Part shown: piece after piece, positions 21,328-29,329 of the stretch
How the letters are laid out: each line of letters starts with the position of its first letter
Position numbering within the stretch: the first letter of the stretch is position 1
NCBI RefSeq assembly: GCF_002117485.1
Contig: NZ_CP021030.1
Span: 2,297,001-2,361,000 of the forward strand
Reading direction: 5' to 3'
DNA from: Rhizobium sp. NXC14
GTDB taxonomy: Bacteria; Pseudomonadota; Alphaproteobacteria; Rhizobiales; Rhizobiaceae
DNA: 64,000 bases
Translations under genes and position numbers: made by a program
The notes under the pieces: generated by a model
The model's database searches: none
Told to the model about the DNA's origin: nothing
What the model saw: only the letters and a program-made list of their open reading frames with translations

Positions 21328-21780
21328 ATGAGTCAACTGATCTTCAATCAACCATCCGAGGACAAGTCGGCGTTGGAAGACGCCGGCGATTTCACGCCGC
21401 GTTTCGATGACCGTGGCCTGATCACTGCGATCGTCACCGACGCCGGCGATGGCGAACTGCTGATGGTCGCGCATATGAATGCCCAGGCCTTGGCGTTGAC
21501 CATCCAGACGGGCACGGCCCATTATTTCAGCCGGTCGCGCGGCAAGATCTGGAAAAAGGGCGAGACCTCGGGCAATCTTCAGACGGTGAAGGAAATTCGC
21601 ACCGATTGCGATCAGGATGCCATATGGCTGAAGGTCGAGGTCGCCGGCCATGACGCGACCTGTCACACCGGCCGCCGTTCCTGCTTCTATCGGACGGTGA
21701 CGCTGCGCGACGGAAAGCCGATGCTCGACATCGTCGATGACGAGCGTCATTTCGATCCGCAGGACGTCTACGGAAAATAG
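21328..21780 (+). CDS. hisI: Phosphoribosyl-AMP cyclohydrolase
   Basis: Third step of histidine synthesis; opens the purine ring of phosphoribosyl-AMP. 150 residues of stand-alone HisI type. Conserved blocks: [38 protein letters not shown], metal-binding [12 protein letters not shown], and [11 protein letters not shown] with the zinc cysteines. Likely cotranscribed with folE (25-bp gap with GGGAGGG ribosome binding site); the two enzymes use similar ring-opening chemistry. Confidence 0.97.
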   Translation: MSQLIFNQPSEDKSALEDAGDFTPRFDDRGLITAIVTDAGDGELLMVAHMNAQALALTIQTGTAHYFSRSRGKIWKKGETSGNLQTVKEIRTDCDQDAIWLKVEVAGHDATCHTGRRSCFYRTVTLRDGKPMLDIVDDERHFDPQDVYGK

Positions 21781-21896
21781 ACTGAACTATACTGGCATTT
21801 GCCCCTTATTGTGCCAGAAACCAGTTCTATATACCATTTGGCAACCGATCGGGCACACTATCAAGACTTACGTGTTCTACTGGAGGGGAGAGCGCA

Positions 21897-22859
21897 ATGC
21901 TGAACTGGAGTCTGCACCGTCAAAGCGCTGAAGGCGAAGGTTCCGGTTCTGGCATGGCGACGATACTCGAGACAATCCCTGCGCCCGCGCCTGTCACCAG
22001 AATCAAGATCGCGCTCGCTCTTGGCGGCGGCGCGGCCCGCGGCTGGGCCCATATCGGCGTCTTGCGTGCTTTGGACGAAGCAAAGATCGAGATCGGCATG
22101 ATCGCCGGCACATCGATCGGCGCGCTGGTCGGCGGCTGCTATCTCGCCGGCAAACTCGATGAACTCGAAAGCTTCGCGCGCTCGCTGACCATGCGCCGCA
22201 TCGCCAGTCTGCTCGATCTGACGATCGGCGGCAGCGGGTTGTTCGGGGGCATGCGGCTGACCAAACGCATGCAGGAACATCTCGAGGGCCTGAACGTCGA
22301 GGATCTGGACCGGCCGTTCGTCGCAGTCGCGGCCGAGGTCAATACCGGCCACGAGGTCTGGATCGCCAATGGTTCGCTGATCACGGCGCTGCGCGCCTCC
22401 TATGCGCTACCCGGCATCTTCGAGCCGGTCCGCAGCAATCACCGCACGCTGGTCGACGGCGCGCTGGTGAACCCGGTTCCCGTCTCCGTCTGCCGCGCCT
22501 ATGAGCAGCCGCTGGTCGTCGCCGTCAATCTCAATTACGATCTCTACGGCCGCTCGGCCGTCGTCCGCCACAATGCCAGCCTCTCGCAGCAGGAAGTGCA
22601 GAAACAGGAAGAAGCGCCCTATGCCCGCCTCGGCATGACCGGAGTCATGGTGCAGGCCTTCAACATTATCCAGGACAGAATTGCCCGCGCTCGCCTTGCC
22701 GGCGATCCGCCCGACATTTCGCTGCAGCCGCGCCTGAGCTATATCGGCCTCTCGGAATTCCATCGCGCCGGTGAGGCCATCGAGCGGGGCTACGAGGAAG
22801 CCAGAGCCAGGCTTCCCGAGATCAAGCGCATGCAGGAAGTCTACGCCAGCGCTCCGTGA
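21897..22859 (+). CDS. Patatin-like phospholipase (RssA/NTE type)
   Basis: 320 residues. Oxyanion loop GGGAARG (43-49), nucleophile Ser73 in GTSIG, and catalytic Asp187 in VDGAL give the Ser-Asp dyad of patatin-type lipid acyl hydrolases. The first 35 residues are variable; an ATG at 21954 could also start translation, but GGAGGGGAG precedes 21897. No signal peptide, so cytoplasmic or membrane-associated. Substrate unknown. Confidence 0.9.
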   Translation: MLNWSLHRQSAEGEGSGSGMATILETIPAPAPVTRIKIALALGGGAARGWAHIGVLRALDEAKIEIGMIAGTSIGALVGGCYLAGKLDELESFARSLTMRRIASLLDLTIGGSGLFGGMRLTKRMQEHLEGLNVEDLDRPFVAVAAEVNTGHEVWIANGSLITALRASYALPGIFEPVRSNHRTLVDGALVNPVPVSVCRAYEQPLVVAVNLNYDLYGRSAVVRHNASLSQQEVQKQEEAPYARLGMTGVMVQAFNIIQDRIARARLAGDPPDISLQPRLSYIGLSEFHRAGEAIERGYEEARARLPEIKRMQEVYASAP

Positions 22860-22905
22860 CGCGTCGCCCCGACAGGAGCGACAGCACGTTTGAATAGCCG
22901 GACCC

Positions 22906-23340
22906 TCAGCCGGCAATATAGGCCTTGATGTCCTCGGCTTCGCGCTCGACTTCGGCGATCCGCGATTTTACCACGTCGCCGATCGAGATGATGCCGGCAA
23001 GCTTGCCGTTGCTTTCCACCGGTACGTGGCGGAAGCGGCGGCTGGTCATCAGTTCCATCAGCTCGTTGACGGTCGTCTCCTCGTGGCAACGGTAGACTTT
23101 TGAAGTCATCACCTGCGAGAGCGGCTGATCGAGACTCCCCTTGCCGTGTTTGGCGATGGCATGCACGAGATCGCGTTCGGTGAACATGCCGGAAATCCGG
23201 TTCTCCATGCCGACCACAACGATGGCGCCGATCTTCTTCTTGCTCAGAATCGCGGCTGCCTCGGCGACGGTGGTGTTCGGCCCGGCGGTGACGACGTCCC
23301 TGCCCTTCAGGTCGAGGATTGCTTTGACTGAACTGGTCAT
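22906..23340 (-). CDS. CBS-domain-pair protein
   Basis: 144 residues from MTSSVKAILDLKGRDVV, preceded by an ideal AAAGGAGG. It is made of two CBS domains (about 8-62 and 76-132), which as a pair bind adenine nucleotides; seen are TVAEAAAILSKKKIGAIVVV and TVNELMELMTSRRFRHVPV. No attached enzyme, so a stand-alone energy or redox sensor is likely. A CRP-type palindrome lies 20 bp upstream of the start. Confidence 0.9.
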   Translation of the reverse strand: MTSSVKAILDLKGRDVVTAGPNTTVAEAAAILSKKKIGAIVVVGMENRISGMFTERDLVHAIAKHGKGSLDQPLSQVMTSKVYRCHEETTVNELMELMTSRRFRHVPVESNGKLAGIISIGDVVKSRIAEVEREAEDIKAYIAG

Positions 23341-23359
23341 TCGAACCTCCTTTGTCGAG

Positions 23360-23379
23360 CCTGTGACATGTGTCACAGG
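23360..23379. promoter_or_regulatory. CRP/FNR-family operator upstream of the CBS gene
   Basis: CCTGTGACATGTGTCACAGG is a 9+2+9 palindrome whose core TGTGACATGTGTCACA is exactly the CRP consensus TGTGA-N6-TCACA. It is also close to the TGT-N10-ACA class bound by rhizobial CRP-like proteins. Its centre is about 29 bp upstream of the CBS gene start codon, a position that fits repression or a very short leader. No T-run follows, so a terminator is unlikely. Confidence 0.6.
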
Positions 23380-23435
23380 CATCCACGACGGCTTCTCCCC
23401 CCAATCGCGGATCGTTCGATGGTGCACCGCCCGGC

Positions 23436-24224
23436 TCAGGATTGCAACATATCCTTCTCCGCTCCCTTCGGTTCTGCAGGCGGCCGTGGCGCCCGGTCGA
23501 ACAACGAAAACAAAAGGAATCCGAAGACGAAGCCGCCAATATGCGCATCCCAGGCGATCTCTTGGTCGCTGTCGCCTACGAGCGGAATGCCGACGGCGAT
23601 CAGGGCGTTACCGACCAGCCAGAGAAGAATGAAAATGACGACGGTCCGGCTCTTCAGGGCGTCGACGACAGAAAGCCGGGCGTTGAGATGCGCAACCGGC
23701 ATCGGTCGCCGATCGGCCGGAAAGGCGAATCGGCAGGCCGCCCCCATCAGCCCGGAAATGACGCCCGACGCGCCGATCAGCAGCGATACGTCTCCCCAAT
23801 TCAGGATCGCGTGCAGGGCGGCGGAAGCGGCGGCGGACAAGATCCAGAAGAACAGGAAGCGTAACGTCCCGATGCGGCGCACGACCGGTGCGCCGAAGGC
23901 CATCAGCCAGAAGGCGTTGAAGAGGATATGCTGGGTGCTGCCGTGCAGCAGCGAATAGGTAACGGGCGTCCAGAACAGCTCCAGCCCCTGCTGCGATAGC
24001 GGAATCACGTAGCGAGCGGGGACGAAACCGAAGGTAAACAGCAGCCAGCCCACCGCATCGTCCGATAGAACGAGCGCCTGCACTGCATAGATGAGGATAA
24101 GCAGGCATAGGCTGAAGAGCAGCGCCGGCGGAAGGTTGAAGACCGGTACGCGCGGGGGCCGCGCCGGCGGCTCGGCCTCGGAAGGTTCGGGCGCCTTGTC
24201 TGGCGCGCCCGTCTGCTCGTTCAT
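23436..24224 (-). CDS. Rhomboid family intramembrane serine protease
   Basis: 262 residues with about six membrane helices after a 28-residue Pro-rich cytoplasmic head. Catalytic dyad: Ser153 in GASGVISG and His228 in WDAHIGGFVFG; HGSTQHILFN supplies the oxyanion His/Asn. Rhomboids cut membrane-anchored proteins within the bilayer; target unknown. The CBS gene lies downstream on the same strand, 95 bp away. Confidence 0.93.
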   Translation of the reverse strand: MNEQTGAPDKAPEPSEAEPPARPPRVPVFNLPPALLFSLCLLILIYAVQALVLSDDAVGWLLFTFGFVPARYVIPLSQQGLELFWTPVTYSLLHGSTQHILFNAFWLMAFGAPVVRRIGTLRFLFFWILSAAASAALHAILNWGDVSLLIGASGVISGLMGAACRFAFPADRRPMPVAHLNARLSVVDALKSRTVVIFILLWLVGNALIAVGIPLVGDSDQEIAWDAHIGGFVFGFLLFSLFDRAPRPPAEPKGAEKDMLQS

Positions 24225-24268
24225 CTTTATCGCCTCGTTGAGGCCTCAGCCATACAGGAGGCATGACC

Positions 24269-24299
24269 AAAAAAAAAGCCGCCCGTAGTGCCGGGCGGC
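24269..24299 (-). terminator. Strong rho-independent terminator, minus strand
   Basis: Stem GCCGCCCG / CGGGCGGC (24299-24278 read on the minus strand) with a 6-base loop, directly followed by nine T (24277-24269). It stands 45 bp upstream of the rhomboid start codon. Confidence 0.85.
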
Positions 24300-24367
24300 G
24301 TAACCCGAATTCCTGGAAAGACCCCGGATCGGCAGATTGTGCTGAACTCCGAAAGTCGGAGCGATGG
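24269..24367 (-). ncRNA. Possible small RNA ending at an orphan terminator
   Basis: A strong terminator (see next entry) points leftward in a 290-bp gap where no minus-strand gene lies upstream for it to serve. Reading the minus strand, TTGAGG (24400-24395) and GACAAT (24379-24374) are 15 bp apart and could be a weak -35/-10, predicting a transcript of about 100 nt with an additional CTCCG..CGGAG hairpin. No Rfam family recognised. An alternative is attenuation in a long rhomboid leader. Confidence 0.35.
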
Positions 24368-24514
24368 CTGGACATTGTCACGATGGACGCCGCGCCTCAA
24401 CCGAAACCCTTTCTTAACCTTAACGGCCCGGATCTGGCATGAAATCCGCAAGGTAGAAGCTGTACGGGCAATGACTGCCCGAAAACGCTCCGGAATGGGA
24501 CAGGCTGGTGTGAA

Positions 24515-25129
24515 ATGCGTGTGCAAACGACCATCGAAATTTTTGACTACTGGAACCATATCCGTGGCGCTGCCGATGCGCCGCTGAAATCACAGGTTGA
24601 ACCCTCTGCCGTTCCCCATCTTCTGCAAAGTCTCTTTATCCTTGAGGCGCGCGACGACGGAGACATCGTTTTCCGGCTCGCCGGCACCCGCATCTGCGAT
24701 TTCTTCGGGCGCGACCTGCGCGGTGAACATTTTTCATCCCTCTGGGCGCATGGCCAGCATGCGGACATCAAACGCACGGCGATGGGCGTCATGGACCATG
24801 CCATGCCGGCCCTGTTCAACACCACTGGCTACAGCACCGTCGGTCATCAGGCCTCCTTCGAGATCATCATGATGCCGCTGCGCTCGTCTAACGGTGCCTG
24901 CGACCGGCTGCTCGGCGCGATCGCTCCGACGGCGGCTGCGAGCTGGCTGGAGATCGTGCCGCTGGAATTCCTGGCGCTCGACCGCAGCCGTCTGCTGCCC
25001 GAAAAATTCAGCAAGGCCACGCCGGCCGAACTGCGCTCGATCAACGAGGTCGTCGCGGCAAAAGGCATCGGATTCGGCCAGGCCATGCGCCGCATGGTGT
25101 CACAGCTGCTGAGCGCCGAGGCGCGTTAA
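24515..25129 (+). CDS. PAS-domain protein (PAS_5 family)
   Basis: 204 residues belonging to the alphaproteobacterial PAS_5 family of stand-alone PAS proteins: LLQSLFILEARDDGDIVFRLAGTRICDFFGRDLRGEHFSSLW is the typical core. No output domain, so it may act as a sensor through a partner. The carboxyl end (EVVAAKGIGFGQAMRRMVSQLL) is helical and basic. Two alternative starts exist in the first 20 codons; the first ATG is chosen because the family begins close to it. Confidence 0.8.
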   Translation: MRVQTTIEIFDYWNHIRGAADAPLKSQVEPSAVPHLLQSLFILEARDDGDIVFRLAGTRICDFFGRDLRGEHFSSLWAHGQHADIKRTAMGVMDHAMPALFNTTGYSTVGHQASFEIIMMPLRSSNGACDRLLGAIAPTAAASWLEIVPLEFLALDRSRLLPEKFSKATPAELRSINEVVAAKGIGFGQAMRRMVSQLLSAEAR

Positions 25130-25254
25130 AGCGTCTCGTTTCGGGACACGGCGCGCACTCGTTTTCGGCTATGTCACAATGGGGCGAAACAACCTTCTGT
25201 TAATGGATTGGAGGTAAGGATTAATCTCTCCAGTTTTCATGAAGAAGCCCTTTG

Positions 25255-25866
25255 ATGCACTCGTTCCAGCCAGCTCAGACGCAACGACCTGCGCCGCGCC
25301 CTGAACAAGGCGTTTTCCAGCGTGTGCCGATCAATATGCAGGGCCGGCTCATGCTTGCGAATTACGAGGAATTCGAATGCATGGTGATCGACATGTCGCC
25401 CGGCGACATGTACGTCACCTGCTCCGGCCGGCCGCGCGCCAACGAACGCGTTGTCGCCTATATCGACCATCTCGGGCGCGTCGAAGGTTACGTCCAGACA
25501 CTCGACGGCCGCGGATTCACCATGTCGATCAACGCCACCGAGCGCAAGCGCGAGAAGCTCGCCGCCCAACTCACCTGGCTTGCCAACAAGCACGAGCTCG
25601 GCCTGCCGGAAGATCGTCGCCATGACCGTCTGACGCCGCGTGATACGAAGACGGAACTCACGCTCGAGGATGGCACGCGCTATACCTGCCGCATCATGGA
25701 CCTGTCGCTGTCGGGCGCCGCCATCGACGTCGAAATGCGTCCCTCGATCGGAACGGCGGTGCGCCTCGGCAACATGCGCGGCCGCGTCGTGCGTCACTTC
25801 GTCGAAGGCGTGGCGATCGAATTTCTGTCGATCCAGTCCCGCGAGACGCTGCGCGAATTCCTCTGA
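25255..25866 (+). CDS. PilZ-domain protein, probably tandem
   Basis: 203 residues from MHSFQPAQTQRPAP; AATCTCTCC-rich leader has no clear ribosome binding site except GGAGG far upstream. The carboxyl half (115-203) is a PilZ domain with RRHDR and DLSLSGAAID, the two c-di-GMP contacts. The amino half (25-90) has a second, weaker copy (RVPINMQGRL, IDMSPGDMYV) lacking the full RxxxR. Likely a cyclic-di-GMP receptor acting on motility or exopolysaccharide. The gap after it (25867-26210) holds only an imperfect CCTGCCGC/GTGGCGGG hairpin. Confidence 0.88.
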   Translation: MHSFQPAQTQRPAPRPEQGVFQRVPINMQGRLMLANYEEFECMVIDMSPGDMYVTCSGRPRANERVVAYIDHLGRVEGYVQTLDGRGFTMSINATERKREKLAAQLTWLANKHELGLPEDRRHDRLTPRDTKTELTLEDGTRYTCRIMDLSLSGAAIDVEMRPSIGTAVRLGNMRGRVVRHFVEGVAIEFLSIQSRETLREFL

Positions 25867-26210
25867 CAGCCTGAAAAAACCCATGCCCTGCCGCGAGCCT
25901 TTGTGGCGGGTCCATTGGTGACGGACCGCTCCGAAAGCGTTTGTCAAATCGGAGCCGCACCGGGTCTGTCGTGCACCGGGTCAGGTCGTGTTGAAACGCA
26001 CAAGCCTCCCCGCAAGCGATCTGCAAGCGGGCAGAAAATCCGGCTTTGGAAGATTGGCGCGAGTCCTGTCGCAAGTCCTTCCAACCAGTAAGCACATAAA
26101 GTTATGAGTGGAACAACCTGCGACATCGTTCGCCCGGAGCAGGTCGCGTGAAATCGGGCAGGATTGTTTTGGCCGGCAATTCCCGTCCTGTCATCCGTCC
26201 TCCCTTCGTC

Positions 26211-27224
26211 ATGGATATGATGAATAAGCCTATCTCGACCGCAGGTGCACCGATGCCAGCCCTCTATCCGGAAATCGAACCATACGATCACGGCCTACTC
26301 GATACGGGCGATGGCAACCTGATCTATTGGGAATCCTGCGGCAACCCGATGGGGCGGCCGGCGCTCGTCCTGCACGGCGGGCCGGGTTCGGGCTGTTCGA
26401 CCGCGGCGCGCCGCCAGTTCGATCCGGACGCCTATCGGATCATCCTCTTCGACCAGCGCAATTGCGGCCGAAGCCTGCCGAGTGCCGCAGATCCCGAAAC
26501 CGATCTCTCCCTCAATACGACCTGGCATCTCGTGGCCGATATCGAAAGGCTGCGGCTCTTCCTAGGCATCGACAGCTGGCTGCTGTTCGGTAACTCCTGG
26601 GGCTCGACGCTGGCGCTCGCCTATGCCGAATCGCATCCACAGTGCGTCAGGGCGATTGTCATATCGGGCGTGACCACCACGCGGCGATCGGAAATCGACT
26701 GGCTTTGCCGCGGCATGGCGCCGCTTTTTCCGGAAGAATGGCACCGCTTCCGTCAGGGAATCCCGTCCGGCACGCCAGGGGTGGACGACGACATGGCCAG
26801 CGCCTATCACCACCTCCTCAACGATCCGGAAGCTGAGACGCGTCTCAAGGCGGCGCGAGACTGGCATGATTGGGAAGCAGCCTCGATCCTGCTCGCCGGG
26901 GAAGGACTGCCGCGCCGCTGGGCCGATCCGGCTTATGTGCTGACGCGCGCCCGCATCATCACCCACTACTTCGTCAACGGCGCCTGGCTGGAGGATGGTA
27001 TGCTCCTGAAGAACGCCGCGCGGCTTGCCGACATTCCCGGCATCCTGCTGCAGGGGCGGTTCGACATCGAGGCGCCGCTCGTCACCGCCTGGGAACTGGC
27101 CCGCGCCTGGCCACAAAGCGAACTCGTAATCCTTCCGCACGCTTCCCATTCCACCGCAGGCCCCGATATGAGCGCAGCAATCGTCGCCGCCACCGATCGA
27201 TTTCGCGATCTTTCTCAAAAATAA
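26211..27224 (+). CDS. pip: Prolyl aminopeptidase (proline iminopeptidase)
   Basis: Removes amino-terminal proline from peptides; cytosolic alpha/beta hydrolase of peptidase family S33. 337 residues from MDMMNKPISTAGAP; other starts (GTG 26148, ATG 26253) are possible and only change the unconserved head. Motifs: HGGPGSGCS (oxyanion), FDQRNCGRS, nucleophile Ser in FGNSWGSTLALAYAESHP, and terminal HASHS. The substrate-specific DTTW-like cap block (LNTTWHLVADIERLR) supports the assignment. Confidence 0.92.
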   Translation: MDMMNKPISTAGAPMPALYPEIEPYDHGLLDTGDGNLIYWESCGNPMGRPALVLHGGPGSGCSTAARRQFDPDAYRIILFDQRNCGRSLPSAADPETDLSLNTTWHLVADIERLRLFLGIDSWLLFGNSWGSTLALAYAESHPQCVRAIVISGVTTTRRSEIDWLCRGMAPLFPEEWHRFRQGIPSGTPGVDDDMASAYHHLLNDPEAETRLKAARDWHDWEAASILLAGEGLPRRWADPAYVLTRARIITHYFVNGAWLEDGMLLKNAARLADIPGILLQGRFDIEAPLVTAWELARAWPQSELVILPHASHSTAGPDMSAAIVAATDRFRDLSQK

Positions 27225-27576
27225 TTTTAATGCTGGACGCCGGAATCCGAGCGATATTCTGCTTTCGGCCCATTCCAACCGACCGATTCCACCGGTATCG
27301 CCGCCGCAAACATCCCGTCGCAGCGCCGCCGGCACTTATCCGGCCCAGCGAAAACTCTTAACGCCGCGACGGCGGCGCAGGCTTTCCGTGGACGAAGTCC
27401 TTGTCGCGTCCATTACAATTTTAATCGATTTTGCCACAAATACGCACTGAAGTTTATTCGCATTCGAGCCAAGTTTTATCGGCATTTGAATCAACTAAGA
27501 CTTTAATTCTATTGCGTAATTTTGCGTGAGATAAAAACGTCCGTGTCATTGTCGTCTCAACTTAGGGGAGACGGCA

Positions 27577-28182
27577 ATGACGACTGCGAACATCCTGAAA
27601 GGCGGCCTTCTGGCTAGTGCGATCATGATGGCAATGGCGGGCTCAGGACAGGCAACGCCCGCCAGCATGGCACTGGCAGGCAATGCCAGCCCGCCGATCG
27701 GACACTACGAATTCTGCAAGGCCAATCCGACGGAATGCGCCTATGCCGGCGGCGATGCCGGGCCGGCCATCCTCACGGAGGACCGCTGGAAGGAAATTCT
27801 CAAGGTCAACTACACCGTCAATTCGTCGATTCAGCCGGAGACGGACGAACAGATCTACGGTGTCGAGGAACGCTGGGCCTATCCCACAACCGTCGGCGAT
27901 TGCGAGGACTATGCCCTGCTGAAGCGCAAGATGCTGATCGAGGACGGCTTCTCGCCATCCGACACGCTGATCACCGTCGTGCTGCAGCCGAACGGCGAAG
28001 GCCACGCTGTGCTGACCGTCCGCACCGATCACGGCGACTTCATTCTCGACAACATGCGCAACAAGGTGCTGCTGTGGTCGGACACCGAATACACCTATCT
28101 GAAGCGCCAGTCCGCCAGCGATCCGGCCCGCTGGTCGAAGCTTCAGGACGGCCGCGCTGTCGCCGTCGGCAGCGTCAGGTAA
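27577..28182 (+). CDS. Bacterial transglutaminase-like cysteine protease (BTLCP)
   Basis: 201 residues with a signal peptide (LLASAIMMAMAGSGQA). Catalytic triad: Cys109 in VGDCEDYALLKR, His143 in GEGHAVL, Asp158 in FILDN. BTLCP proteins are periplasmic peptidases of proteobacteria; LapG, which releases adhesins, belongs to the family, but no lapD-like partner is present here. The 352-bp AT-rich region upstream (27225-27576) carries no gene; GGGGAGA before the ATG is the only clear element. Confidence 0.88.
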   Translation: MTTANILKGGLLASAIMMAMAGSGQATPASMALAGNASPPIGHYEFCKANPTECAYAGGDAGPAILTEDRWKEILKVNYTVNSSIQPETDEQIYGVEERWAYPTTVGDCEDYALLKRKMLIEDGFSPSDTLITVVLQPNGEGHAVLTVRTDHGDFILDNMRNKVLLWSDTEYTYLKRQSASDPARWSKLQDGRAVAVGSVR

Positions 28183-28256
28183 ACCAGCCAGCCGGCAAAG
28201 CCAACACAGGTTTCGGCCCGGTCAGTCCCCGCATCCCGTCCCCGACCGGTGCCCAA

Positions 28257-28296
28257 GAGCCGTTCCCGCTGTCCCGGGAACGGCTCGCTCCTTTTT
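28257..28296 (+). terminator. Rho-independent terminator after the BTLCP gene
   Basis: Stem GAGCCGTTCCC / GGGAACGGCTC (28257-28286) with a short loop, then CTCCTTTTT. The arms are perfectly complementary. Confidence 0.85.
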
Positions 28297-28442
28297 GGGA
28301 CAAGGGGTCCATCCCGGCACAACGGCGATCCAAAATCTTAGCGAAGTATTAACCCTGCCGGCTCGATCATGGCGATGAGATTCATCATCGGCACCGGCGG
28401 CTCATGTTCTTCCTGCGGCGGACCGAAACGCGAAGAACCGCC

Positions 28443-29189
28443 ATGAGCCAAGCCGCCCAAAGCGCACCCGACGAGCAGCCGCTTCTTTCGAGGAGGTTTC
28501 TTCTGCGCACGATGGCGGTGATATCGGTCCTAGCGGTCCTGACCGTCGCCATCAGCATCGCCGGCCGTTGGTTCGGCCGGCACATCTCCCTTGCCGGCAA
28601 CACCGACAGCACGGCTGAAATCACGCTGACCATCGGCCGCGACACAGTGAAATTCCCCGAAAATACCATCCGCTTCCCGAGCCAGCGGCATGACGGCGTC
28701 GCCGAGCGCGTCGATCTCTACCTTGCCTGGCCCTCCATGCGGGGTTACGGCAAGGACAACCATCTGCGATTCGACGATGTCGCCCAATCCTCCGGCCTCA
28801 TCTTCCTGCAGATCGCCCAAAGCACCATGTCGCGCGACATGTCCGGCCGGCTGGAGCCGATCTATTCGCATCTTATCGAAGGAGCAGCCGAGCCTTTCCC
28901 GGACGGATTGACACTCCATCGACTTCGCGCCGACGCCGGTTATGGCGGAGAAGTGCTGCTCACGGCCCCGGTCAAAGGCGGGCCGGACTACGTCGTGCGC
29001 TGCATATTGCCTTCAACTCCGGACAAGGCCGCAAGCGGAGATTGTCAGCGCGACATCAAGGTCGGCAAGGATCTCAGCGTCCTCTACCGATTCTCCAGCA
29101 GCCATCTCGCCGACTGGGAACATATTGATGCCGCGATCCGCCTCTTTGTGGAGCCGCGTCTTGTGAACCGATCTGCGACAGGTCCCTAA
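28443..29189 (+). CDS. Conserved hypothetical membrane-anchored protein
   Basis: 248 residues from MSQAAQSAPDEQP (an ATG 13 codons earlier, 28404, is possible). One membrane segment at about 22-45 (MAVISVLAVLTVAISIAG) anchors a periplasmic domain that includes two cysteines (VVRCILPS, SGDCQRD), likely a disulfide. Seen often in Rhizobiales genomes without known function. No domain recognised. Confidence 0.7.
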   Translation: MSQAAQSAPDEQPLLSRRFLLRTMAVISVLAVLTVAISIAGRWFGRHISLAGNTDSTAEITLTIGRDTVKFPENTIRFPSQRHDGVAERVDLYLAWPSMRGYGKDNHLRFDDVAQSSGLIFLQIAQSTMSRDMSGRLEPIYSHLIEGAAEPFPDGLTLHRLRADAGYGGEVLLTAPVKGGPDYVVRCILPSTPDKAASGDCQRDIKVGKDLSVLYRFSSSHLADWEHIDAAIRLFVEPRLVNRSATGP

Positions 29190-29329
29190 AATGCCGGCGG
29201 AGAAGGCATGAAACGATTCATCATAAACGGATTGGTAACGCTGAATCGGTAATTTCAAAAGACGAGCTGTGCGGCGGGGGGTGTGCGGTTCCTGCCCAAT
29301 ATCTGAAATGCAAAGCGAAGAGTGGAATA

